Below are positions 12,146 through 34,400 of a DNA stretch of 64,000 nt, in pieces. Every line of letters begins with the position of its first letter. Position 1 is the first letter of the stretch. The stretch covers positions 489,501 to 553,500 of the forward strand of contig WPIO01000009.1 in assembly GCA_009760855.2 (NCBI GenBank). The letters run 5' to 3'. A program made the position numbers and the translations under genes. The notes under the pieces are model-generated. The model was not told the DNA's origin and did no database searches. It worked only from the letters and a program-made list of their open reading frames with translations. This DNA is from Cristatella mucedo (lineage: Eukaryota; Bryozoa; Phylactolaemata; Cristatellidae).

Positions 12146-12149
12146 ACTA

Positions 12150-13280
12150 AAATGGACTATTTATATCAATTTATGGGAAATCTCCACTGGCGCAGTATAC
12201 CGCTACTGTCAGCGTACCTCCGTGTATTGCTGTAGGTGCACCTACAAGTTGATAGCCTCACTCTGAGGCGCACGGCTGCACCAGTATTCATCGCGCGGCG
12301 GAAAGAACCAGCACCGTTACGACCGCTGGCTTTGCGGCACGAGGAAATTAGCACACAAGTCACAGACTATACGGCCAATGCGAAACGCCAGGAACTACTG
12401 CTGCGCATATTTATCTCTACCTGTTTCAGCCGTGCAACGAGCTTTGGATCGCCGATGTAGAACTTAGGCGACGCACTCATAGCGACCGGCAAGCGTGGAC
12501 GCGCGTGCACTCACTCCTCCAAAACGATCGTGCTTGACTCGCTGAAATCGTGCTTCAAGAGGCGTGGCCGAGCGGATCTAGGAGGCGTGGACGAACGGAT
12601 CTTGAATGCTTGGTAGCTAGCTAGCTCTCTGGGGACAACTACTTGACTCCTCCACCCTTACATGCCGGCCAGCTTGGCCGTAGTTGGTTGAAAATGTCGA
12701 TCTGAGCCCCACCAAACGCGCTAGCCTGGCCAGCCATGCTTAAAAAGGTAAGGCAAGAACGTGTCGGGCAGGTTCTACCTTCAGTCTTCCGGTCTAAAGT
12801 GGGCTGGTCTTGCCGGCTTCACTTCGGGACACAAACTTCGGCGGCACGCAAGTGCACGCGTGCATCCACGCACTACTCTCTCGCTCGCATGTCTGTGAAG
12901 CTCATCAGTAATGTTCGGCTGCCATACGCGTAGGCGTACTCGGCTGCGCTTCACTTCACCATCGCAACTACCACACCGACGGGCAGAGCGGTGTCGTATC
13001 GCTTCTGCACGAGCGGCTACTTTGGCTCGCTACTTAAGCATTTACTTCTTCAGCTCCACTGCTTTGCTTTGTATTTTCTTAAACATCGTTCGTCGTCGTT
13101 GTAATTGGCCTGGAGTGGGCTGGGCAATACGAGACTAAGGGTTGTTGTTTATAAAGAGGTAACAGGAGAGAGGAATGGTAAAACCCAGGTCGGATAGCAG
13201 AAGCTGCTTCCGAAGCTTGCTTTACGTCAGGTGATGAGATAAAAGGGTGGCGATTCCCGCTTCCAACCTTCCTAAGGTGA
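12150..13280. other. no gene recognised
   Basis: Mixed-composition sequence with short open frames only. There is a small local duplication (aggcgtggccgagcggatct / aggcgtggacgaacggatct, about 12,559-12,602). No domain, repeat family or RNA gene is recognised. Confidence 0.5.
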
Positions 13281-13285
13281 AGAGC

Positions 13286-13428
13286 TGGTTTGGTCCAGCG
13301 GTTAAGGTGCTCGCCCCCAACCAAGGTCTGGGGCTGAAGTCGTGGGCTCGAGCCCTGAGGCATATGTGTGAAGCGCCTGAATGGAGATTAAGCTCTATTG
13401 GGGCGCTAGAATAATAAATTATTTATAT
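13286..13428 (+). mobile_element. tRNA-derived SINE-1 copy
   Basis: Head tggtccagcggttaaggtgc (A-box-like), B-box-like gggctcgagccct, and tail gaagcgcctgaatggagatt ... ggggcgctagaataataaat. Confidence 0.75.
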
Positions 13429-14233
13429 ATCAGCGGATCAACTGTTCGGGCTAGAGAAGGGACCGCGTGTGTCCCTTTTCGCCCCAAGAATTGAGCGGTG
13501 CCTCAATTTCCGCTCGGGTGTCCGGCTTACGCTAAGGTCAGCTTACGCTCAGGTCGCCGCTAGCGCAGCAGCCCTTGCAAGATCGACTAAACGCGTCCAT
13601 CGGCAAAGTTTGCTCCGCACTTACGCCTGTCATGTAGTTTCGTTTAACTGATGGCACTGCCCCCGATCGATGTACAAGTGGGCTGCTACGCTCGATGCGG
13701 TATGCGGTCGGGACGCGCTATTGGTGATTGTTGTGATAGGGGAGTTGCAGGCCACTCCGGTGGGCGAGTGGGGTGAAGAGAGTTGTGCTTCCCCCCCCCG
13801 CTCCGTGCGTTGTGGAATAAACTTGCGGTGTTGCTCGTCAGCTGGCGTTCCATGCTGTTCGCGACGATAACCAAAACTACACGTCCGTCGGCTGATACAA
13901 ACGCTATCTACTCTTCTTCCTCCACTGGAGCAGCCGACCGCGACCGGCGTCGAACCCGCTTGCTTGCTGGCTGGCTACGAACTCTTGAACGCTCGACTTT
14001 CGCGAGTCCTAATTACGCCACGTCTCAGCGCTAAGCCCACCATTCTTTCGTCCTTGGAAATGCTCATCGTCGTACAACGCTCGTGTCAGGCTTGATCCGC
14101 GTCGCGCTGGCCGCGAATTCGCGAGCGATCCTCTGGAAGCCGGTCCTTCATACGACTATTGATGTCAAGTAACGTATACTCATAGTCTCGGCTACGAAGT
14201 TGTATATACCTATACACAGAATAAATTTGTACA

Positions 14234-14234
<1 letters not shown>

Positions 14235-14304
<70 letters not shown>

Positions 14305-14425
14305 CGGCACTTATTTATTTATTTACAATTACTAATTAATCATATTAATAATTAGTAATACTTATTATATAATTATAATATATATATATATAGCATGTAT
14401 ATATAAATATATATATATATGTGTT
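14235..14425. repeat. (AC)n-(AT)n microsatellite and AT-rich block
   Basis: About 50 bp of AC dinucleotides run directly into AT dinucleotides (to about 14,304), followed by about 120 bp of nearly pure A/T. Confidence 0.95.
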
Positions 14426-14659
14426 TGCGTACAGATATTTATTGAGCACTGATGTAGGATGCTGCATAAGCGGTGTTTTTGTTGTACGGGTATGTATATC
14501 CTTCTGCAAATAAAAAACAATCAGGACTAAGCCGATATTCTGCTAGAGAGTTTTTCGTAGTGCCCTTGAAGCCTAGGTGGGTGTTGTTGCGAAATCGCTA
14601 GCTGTAAGGAAAGTTAAAGCTATGACTAAATTAGTAGGATAATAAATAAAATAATGAAT

Positions 14660-14812
14660 GAGGAGCGTAATTAAGATGCTCGCCTTTGACGACCGATATT
14701 AAGGTGCTCACGTTTGACGCGACCGAAGTCGTAGGCTGGAGTCCTGCGGCGTACGAGTGAAGCGCCTGGGTAGAGAGTATGTTCTCTTAGGCACTATACA
14801 AATAAATCACAT
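14660..14812 (+). mobile_element. tRNA-derived SINE-1 copy with duplicated head
   Basis: Head and tail of SINE-1 are present, but the A-box region occurs twice: ttaagatgctcgcctttgac, then ttaaggtgctcacgtttgac about 30 bp on. The tail (gtgaagcgcctgggtagaga ... taggcactatacaaataaat) is complete. Confidence 0.65.
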
Positions 14813-14943
14813 CCTGATCCACTTGTGGGCGCAGACGGTAGCTAGTAATGCCCTGCTAGTGACAATGCACTTTCATTGAATTCGGAAGCCATAGATATAC
14901 AGCATAAAGAACTCAGAAGAAAGCATTCTCCTGCACGACTCTC

Positions 14944-14949
14944 TTTATT
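14944..14949 (-). terminator. candidate polyadenylation signal of the EGF gene
   Basis: AATAAA on the minus strand, about 200 nt beyond the stop codon at 15147. It is the only canonical hexamer I noticed soon after that stop. Confidence 0.45.
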
Positions 14950-15146
14950 AGCATCGGAATACATGGTGCGGCACAGTGGACCCTGCGGCGTACAAGAATT
15001 TGCGGCGGCGCCAAATGGCGCGCGAGGTGGACCTCACTCCTACTGGCTAACTGCCGCCTGCTGTCGAAGCGCTGCGAGCTTCCCGGCGCGAATCGGCGGC
15101 CTTCCGCTGCTTAGCGGCTCTCTTCTTACCGTCGCTCTCGACGCCG

Positions 15147-26633
<11,487 letters not shown>

Positions 26634-27074
26634 GGACAGTTTTCGGACCGAGCCACTGGCCTTTTTGAAGGGCACGGACGCTGCGTCGTTGTGCTGTTTC
26701 GAGAAGCTGCCGCTCTACTGCAGAGGTTCAGATGCTCGTCATGCACTCGGCTGCCGCGTCGATGCCACCCACTAGCTTTACTGGGGCAACGACTCGTTTC
26801 CCTTAATGCTAGATCAGTACTGTAGACGCAATGCGGGCCTACATTAATGTGTCCGCGATTATTGAGGAGTCTCGTTTTTGGCGCCCCCCAGCGGACTATG
26901 CCAAATTAGGCGCCTGCACTAGTTCCTGCGAACTCACAGCGAGCGTCTTGTCGCGAGGGAGAGATAGAGAGCGCGCTTGATGTTCGGCAACGTTGGCAAT
27001 TACCAGAAAGTGACGTCACTTTTTCGATCGAATTCGTCAGGTGCAAAGTACTGCGGTCAGACATGCTATTATTA

Positions 27075-27265
27075 TATTTTATTATTATATTGTGAAACTA
27101 TTTTGAGTAGATGAGCACATTTTCTCCGCCGTTAAGCCAATCTGCTTTCAGAAAGGTCTAGATTGCTGCAATTCCCTGTATTCGGGACTCCCGACGTGGG
27201 TCCTTCATCGTCTGCAACCGGTTCAGAACTCGGCCGCTCATCCGGTCTGACCCCTGTATCAGGTG
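27075..27265 (+). mobile_element. LINE RT fragment
   Basis: Frame reads LDCCNSLYSGLPTWVLHRLQ..VQNSAA, the LDYCNSLLYGLP..LQ.VQNAAA block of CR1/L2-type RTs. It is parallel to the segment at 40.74-40.83 kb and truncated on both sides. Confidence 0.65.
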
Positions 27266-27849
27266 TAATGGTGTTTCTGCAAATGTTTATGGCCCCCTCT
27301 CGCGTTTCCACACATTTTGCTATTCTTATTTAAAATGAATTATATTTAAAATAGCTGCTATATGCGTATGCCAATGTAGTATACTCCTTAAGCAAACCCT
27401 GTTGCAAACGGCTGTAACGGCTACTTAGCTAAGGTCTTTTGCCACAAACGCAGCGCGCCTCGTGAGTGCTAGTCCTTACTGGTGAGTTACGAGAGAATAC
27501 CGTTGGAGCCAGCATCTCGAGCAAGGCTAAAGAGCCGTAGTTGGTGCAGCGACACATGCATGTATGCCGACGGTAGCAGACCACGGCAGCAATCCTGAGC
27601 CCCCAATAGCGTAATATAACAAGTCCTTGCAGCTAAGATAGAACACTCAATTCCATAGCCACAGAATGGTACGTATGTACAGCACCAGCCATAGCGTACA
27701 AGGCACTTGTTCGAAGCTCAAAGTGGCACTCGAACTTCCAAGTACAACTGACGAGCTATTGCTTCAGGCGGCCGTCGATGCGGCCTAAGCCGTAGATTTG
27801 ACACATCCGGTTCCCAAACATTATTTATCAGTGTTTATCAATCGGTGTA

Positions 27850-28137
27850 TATAAGTCTATTTGACAGCGACGGAAGGTTACTGGCGTTAAACAGCGGCCA
27901 TAACATGCACCTCCTCTCCTACTGGCTCAGAGGCTTAGCGCACAACGCCGCTCCAAATGCCATGGAGCCAAATCCCGGAGCACAGCCGACAGCCTGCCTG
28001 CGACGCGGCATCGGCTCCTACGCGGCCTTGGGTTTAGGTTATCGCATAATCTTTTCCTTGCCGTTTTAATTCAGGAACCTCCAACAGTTAATATCCGTCA
28101 CGATCTGGCTGATTTATCGCGTCGCCGTTTCGTAATG
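27850..28137 (+). repeat. dispersed repeat R3, copy
   Basis: Second plus-strand copy of the repeat at 23.3 kb, ending just before the CpG-rich interval upstream of the ZDHHC12 gene. Confidence 0.55.
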
Positions 28138-28139
28138 CA

Positions 28140-28427
28140 CCAGCAGGGCGGCGAACGGCTTGCTTACTGAGGACGTTGGATTTGTGCGGTGCCAAAAAGA
28201 CGCGGCGGATAGCCGAGCCGCGCGCCTCGAGAGCGCGGCTCGGCTAGACTGTGCGCGCAGGCGAGGCGCACAGTACAGAAGCATGCGCCTGCGCAACGCC
28301 AGTCACGTAAACCACTGAGCCGCGCGTCGCGGTGCAACGACGAGGGAGGGGCCGATGCACTTCCTGTCATGTGACCAGACCCCTGTGTCATCGTTGCTGT
28401 GTACCCGCGCCCAGATCGGTCCTTCCG
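28140..28427 (+). promoter_or_regulatory. CpG-rich putative promoter/5' UTR of the ZDHHC12-like gene
   Basis: CpG-dense interval immediately upstream of the start codon at 28428. It contains a perfect 13-bp inverted repeat (28,211-28,223 with 28,233-28,245, loop of 9). No TATA box is evident. The EGF gene lies divergently, about 1.5 kb away. Confidence 0.45.
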
Positions 28428-31400
28428 ATGCCTAAGCGAACCCTGTCCTTAGCGAACCGGGCATGTCTGTGCCTTACATGCGGCAGAGGTGCATACGCAG
28501 TGCGTGCGGTGCACGTAATTCTGACGTGCGGTGTGCCGGCTAGCTTGATATTCATTGAAGGCTCAGGTGGGTCTAGTCCGCGTGAGCGTGTGCTCCCGCG
28601 CTTATTTGTTGCGTCTTTTGCTGGTGTGCGTGCCTTTGTGACGGTGGTGACAACTGCAAATCCACCTCCACGAAAGGCCATCGCCTTCTTGACTGTGTTG
28701 GTAATGGTGCCTCTGATATTGTGGCCTCGGACCATCTGCGTGCAGATATCGTTCTGCTTTCGTTCCGTTCAGTGTACTGGGGCCTGCATCGCTGCCTCGG
28801 ACTCGGTTGATTATTTGCTCGCCTGGCGCCGCGGCTTATTTTAGCGGGAGCTTCTCGATGGCGGTAGCTCAACTTCGTTGCAATTGTTTCAGACATACAC
28901 GACTGGCTCAGGTCGCCGCACGAGAGCTTTATCAGTTGCGCTTCGTACGCGGGACTCTTGTTGTCCTCGCTCATGTTCTACTTCGCTGCTTGCCTTACCG
29001 ATCCCGGATACGTCGAGGTGACCAGCAAGGTGAGAGGGTTTCTGATTACTCTGTTGTCGCGGCATATGCGACTGCCTCCCGGCTTTGGGTGCTGGTGGTA
29101 GCGTTCGTGGCTCTGGAAAATGAGCCTTGTAGGGTCAGGTCGTGTTTGCTGATGTTATCCATTGTGTGAGCAGTACTCAAGTCCGGGCCTCGAAGAAAAA
29201 TCATTATGCGACTACGCCGGCTGAACCTCACGCCAATGGCCATCTGCTCGTCTGCTTTGCCCTGAGCACCTTATACAGGAGGCTACACAGGTTGGGATGT
29301 GCTAGATCAAGCTTATGCTGATCCGGTGACTGTTCGGTTTCTTTGATATTTTGCCGCCTGTACTAAGTCATACTCGACTTGCTGCACTATCACCAGTGGG
29401 CTTTCTGCTAAGATCGCTGTATCGAGAATTACTTGCAAGATTTCGGCACACAGTGGCCGACGAGTAAATATTTAAAGACTTCCGTCAGCAGCTACGACGG
29501 CCTGTTACTGCAGCCGCATTACGCGAACCTGGTAGCTGGACCTCCTTCCAGGGGGCAAAAAGCGATTGCCAATGTTAGTGCCGATGCTTGAATGCGATGT
29601 TGCATGCCCTTTAACTGTTAAGAGGCATGCAGCTGCATCGCGTGGCGCCACAGTCTGTCGTATTGTCGCATGCTGTCGGCAGTCAGCTGGTCTTGGGTCT
29701 TGTTTGAGTGTCTTTTGATTGTGTGGGACCCTGACTAATGTGGTATTGGTTTGTTCCAAGGAGAGACACAGCCATTCTCTCTGCGACTATATATTCATCG
29801 CATTAAGAGACTATTACTCAATGCGTTCTCAGTTTCCGGTTGCATGTCTAAAGCTACCACGTTTTGAGTGTGCTTAGATAACCCTCTCATTTAATACCCA
29901 CGTAGCGAAATATGGCATTTTAGTGATTCCGATAGTGGTGTCTTCACGCTCGTGATCTGCTTCAGAAGTTGGAACCCGCCCTCTACGGCTACCAGGGTGG
30001 GTCTAGCTGCCGTTGTATTTTCTGCAGCTTCTGGGTGAGCTACTGGTTGTGGTCTTGCCGCACCCATAAAAGCAGTACTGAGATACCCCAAACTTTAATT
30101 AAAAAAGGGGGAAGCACGTGGTTGTTAAGTATGCAGGAGTTTGGTCCGTCATGATAATTTTTTCTTTGTGATGTCCTGCTCAGCATCTAGGCTACTTTTC
30201 GTATGAAAATGTGGCCCGACTTCTTTCATGAGTCGAGGTGCATTGCGAATTATTAACTGGATGACTTGCTGAAGGTGCTACCATCTCTCACTTGAATTTC
30301 AGCATGGGTTATGCTGAAGTGGGCCCACGTAAGGGACCAACCCGGAAGGAGTATGCTGGATAGCAAGCCCCCCCCCCTACACACCCTCATGCTCTCCATG
30401 AGTAGTCACCTTGGGCCCCCTTGGCATAATCCTGGGGATACCTCAGTAGCAGGCTTCCGTAGAGTTGAACGATTTTGTGTGTCTTGGGTGTTGTAGTCTT
30501 GTCTTTGATGCTTCGAAATCACGTAATTTTCTGGTGGGAATATGTAGCTGTTCTATCTCTGCTGCTGTGCATGTGAACATGTAGCTGTAGTATAATAGAT
30601 TGCTATCATCTAGGACTAAAAGTTAGTGAGTATTCAAACAATTGGCCTTCATCGTCACCTTTGGTAGCTTACGTATTTGCTGGTACACTGGGGGATAGGA
30701 ATTTACTTTAGTTGAATGGCTCAGTGAGCTTTTGCATGGCTGACAATCAGTCAGGTATGATCTCGTGGCCAGCAAGTATTTTCATTCCTGGACTAACAGT
30801 AAACCGTTTGGTTGAAGCATCCTCAAATGTGGCTCTATCGTTTACTTAATCTATTTATTCGTGGTGTAGAGCTACAACATTACTCAGCAGGCAGTGACTG
30901 GCTTGCGATCGTTCCATTGTCTTCTGATCAGGTGCCAGATTTTCTTAAGAGTCCTTTCTGCAGTGCAGTTTTTTAATCGTTTCTGAAAGTTTAAAGGTAA
31001 GGTATTTTGGTACAAGTAGCCATCTGCATGAAGTACCCATATCTCCTCATTGTTACTCACACGGGTATCGTTTCAGGCTGATATTGAGTGCAACTCTGTT
31101 GATGTAAACAGTGATGTTGACGACACGCTTGTGACAAGCGATTCTGCTGCCATCCTTGCCAGTAATAATCCGCTGAAACATTGCGAGGTCTGCAAAATTC
31201 AGGTACTGATCCCCATTAGATTTCTGCTACCCGGTGTCCAACCGCGGTATGGTGCGAAGCTGCTTGCACACGACTGGCGCAGCCAGCCAGTTTCGCTCAG
31301 GCGTTGCGTTTTACACACGCAACGTCTTTTCAGCAACCTCTGAGATCACGGCATTGTGAAGACTGCAAGCGCTGCGTGAGGAAGTACGACCATCACTGCC

Positions 31401-34400
31401 CCTGGTTGGCAACCTGTGTTGGTGAGCGTAACCACAAGTTCTTTCTGACTTTCCTGCTTCTCATTACTGCGCTCATTTGGTGGACGAGCGTGATCGCAGT
31501 GTAAGTCCTGGCGCCTCCCTGCGCATGGCCATCGGGTGCACCGCTGCTCGTGACCCGTGCATCGTGTGCTAAGGGATCGGTACTTTCCCTGCTGCAGTAG
31601 TCATTCGTGCCAATGTGGTGCAATGTGTTAGCCTTGCGTAACCACCTCTCAAGGTCTGCTTGCTACGTCGAATCGCCTTGGATGGCTAAGCTCACACCTC
31701 TGTTTGCTGCTCTGGTGCCTTTGTAGCGCTTCATCTCTCGAACCTCCACGGCTGGCCTGCCTGGCCACGGCTCCCGGTCTCTGCGAGTGCTCTGAGCAGT
31801 GGTGTGCAGCGCTGAGCTCATTTGCAGTGGCACCAGCCCTGCTTGCAGTTGATTGCACAAGCGATGATAATGCCCCCAAGGAAAACCAAATCTCTTGTTA
31901 GGCATTTTGCATAGGCCGGAAAGGCAGCGCATTGACAAATTTAGGATAACATTGTGCACAATTTGGCCACATGCATATGCACATAAAGCATTTACCCAGT
32001 AGAATTGGGCTATAGCTGCCGTGCTGCTGCTGTGCTAGTTATACCTTGCCAACTTGTTGGCTTTGGCTACCCCTTAGCTTGCTGCCGGGTCTTAGCCCAA
32101 GGATAAAGTGCTTGCACTTACCGTCGTAGATCTTGGGTTGAGTTCTGAAGAGGTCAATGCTTTATTGCCCTCTGTGAGCCCCTCCCCCACGTGATTGCGG
32201 GTTAGGCTCTTCTGCCGCTATGTAAATGAAGCTGTTGAATCAGCTACTTTTTTTTACCTTTGGCTTGGTGGACTGAGCACTCTCGTCTTCATGGCCAAGC
32301 TGGCCCTTGACACTGGTGCAGCACACTCCTGTAGGCCACCGTCAAGGCAGTAAATGCAGTAGACACCTGCTACTTGCTGTGAGCGTGGGTGCGTGCACTA
32401 CGGGGCCTGCATTGGCATAGTTGGAAAACCCTCGGCCTGGGACAGCCAGTCGTAGTGTGGGCTGCTGGCAGTGCCCTGTTTTTAGGAGGCCTGCCGCCCG
32501 GGTGTAGGAGGCCTTCAGCTTCTAACTCTCCCGGGACAATGTAGGCCGGTCTGGCAGCTAGCATAACAGGCGACTCGCATAGAGGGTGTGTTAATTAATT
32601 TGTTAGGCGGCAGATCAACTTTAGCAGAATTAACCTAATGTATCTTTACCTGTAGCTCCACGCAGTAGCCGCAGCGATCCACGCAGTAGCCACAGCGACG
32701 ACGCAGGATGTTAAGCTGGATAGTTTTCTTCAGTGCTCTCCAAATGTAAATGGCTTTGCTGCACATCCAGCAGCCAACAGACTCTATTTCTCGAAACAAT
32801 CAGAAAGTGAGAAGTGCGGCTGAGTAAGGAGAGCAGTCTAGAAAGGGAGTAGCATAGAAGTAGCAGCGCAGGGCAGCAGGAAACGATGGGCCAGAGTTGG
32901 CAGCAGTGGAGATGTCGGTGCGTAAGAATCGTAGAAGTAAGCTCCATAGTATTGCACCTGCAGAGCAAAAGGTTCGCCACCAATGAACCGTCTTTGAGCT
33001 GAAGAATGGAACAGTTAATGTATTGTCCGCAGAAGACCTGAAAGCACAAGGAGACTAAAGCTGGTGCCCCATTTCAGCTAGGTCACAATGAGCTAGGCCA
33101 TGGAAGGCCTAGTGGGTGAGATTACGAATTGTGCTCTATATTCGTTCATCAACCGGAAGCCATCGCAACTCCTTGCAAAGGAGACATACTGCTCAATCTC
33201 TTGGAATTTTTGACCAACCTTGAAGCCATATTCATCACCAGCTTTATAGGTTTAATCTCTTTTTTCGTAGTGCAGCCAAAACTTAATTATAGTAGTCCAG
33301 TCTTGAAAGAACCAAGAAGCTAGTAAGATCTTTAGCTAGTTTACCGTGGTAGGCAGTCCCTAATCTTGGACTGTGATTGAACGTGAGGGCTACCTATGGA
33401 TGCGAACTTCTGAAAGAAAACATCAAGCAGCCGTCAAAGGGGAACCTAAATAAAGAGCTCACGATGACTGTTGCTCTGCGGCACCACCATTTAGAAGTGC
33501 AAAGTCACTTTGTCCGGCCGTGCGTTGAGCGTGACCTACGAGTAGGAGCTACGTTTTATCGTCGTTTAGCTTAAGGAAATTAGCCGACTTCAGGGATCGA
33601 ATGTCTGCAAAGCAAACGTTCAGTTTCTCAGTCTCTGCATCTGCCTCCGATAGTTCAAATGACCATGTATGTACAGCTGAATATCGGCAGCGTAGAAGCG
33701 ATATCCGATGCGATGGGCCCAAATCACTTTTCCGTGAGCCTTCGTATAAATGGAGACCAGCAAACTGCTGAGAACACACTCTTGTGGAATTCCTGAGGTG
33801 ACCGGTCTGCTGGATCTGATTTGACCACACTATACGACACTGACTGAACATGATCAGACTGATATGATTCGAACAGCAGCAGAGCGTTCTTAGCTAGACA
33901 GATCGCTAAAGGTTTGCTGATTCAACAGCCGAATTTATATAGGGACAAAAGAGCCTTAACGGCTATCACTGCCACTTGCAGTAGACGATAAAGGATCATC
34001 TGCTGCTGGTCTTGGACCCACGACCCGAGTCGTGAAGAGCTAGCGCCCAGAGGCCGTTGTTCCTAATCGTTCAAGTAGGATATTTTATTTGGTCTAAAGT
34101 GTCGAGTGCTGCTGGTAGATCGAGCAAAACTAGGACAGTAGCATTAGTATCGTTGCTGCTGCCCAGGTCATGCCGAGGACAGCGGTTTCAGTAGAATAGT
34201 GTTGCTTGAATCCCGACTGAAATTCTTCTGACAAATCATTCGTGTCGACATGCTGCACAAGCCACTTAATCTTTCCAAGAATCCTGGGCAAAAAAGAAGG
34301 GAGACTGGGCGGTAGTTAGCTAGGAACACAGAATCCAATCCAGGCACTTCACGTATTGGTCGAACGATGGCCGATTTGGGGATTAACAACCCGAGTTATT

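Noticed and set aside
28332-28844. 170-codon open frame as an alternative first exon of ZDHHC12
   Set aside because: It runs through the donor at 28,567 into intron; exon 2 at 28,893 joins in phase with the shorter exon and restores TM2 and the DPG motif.
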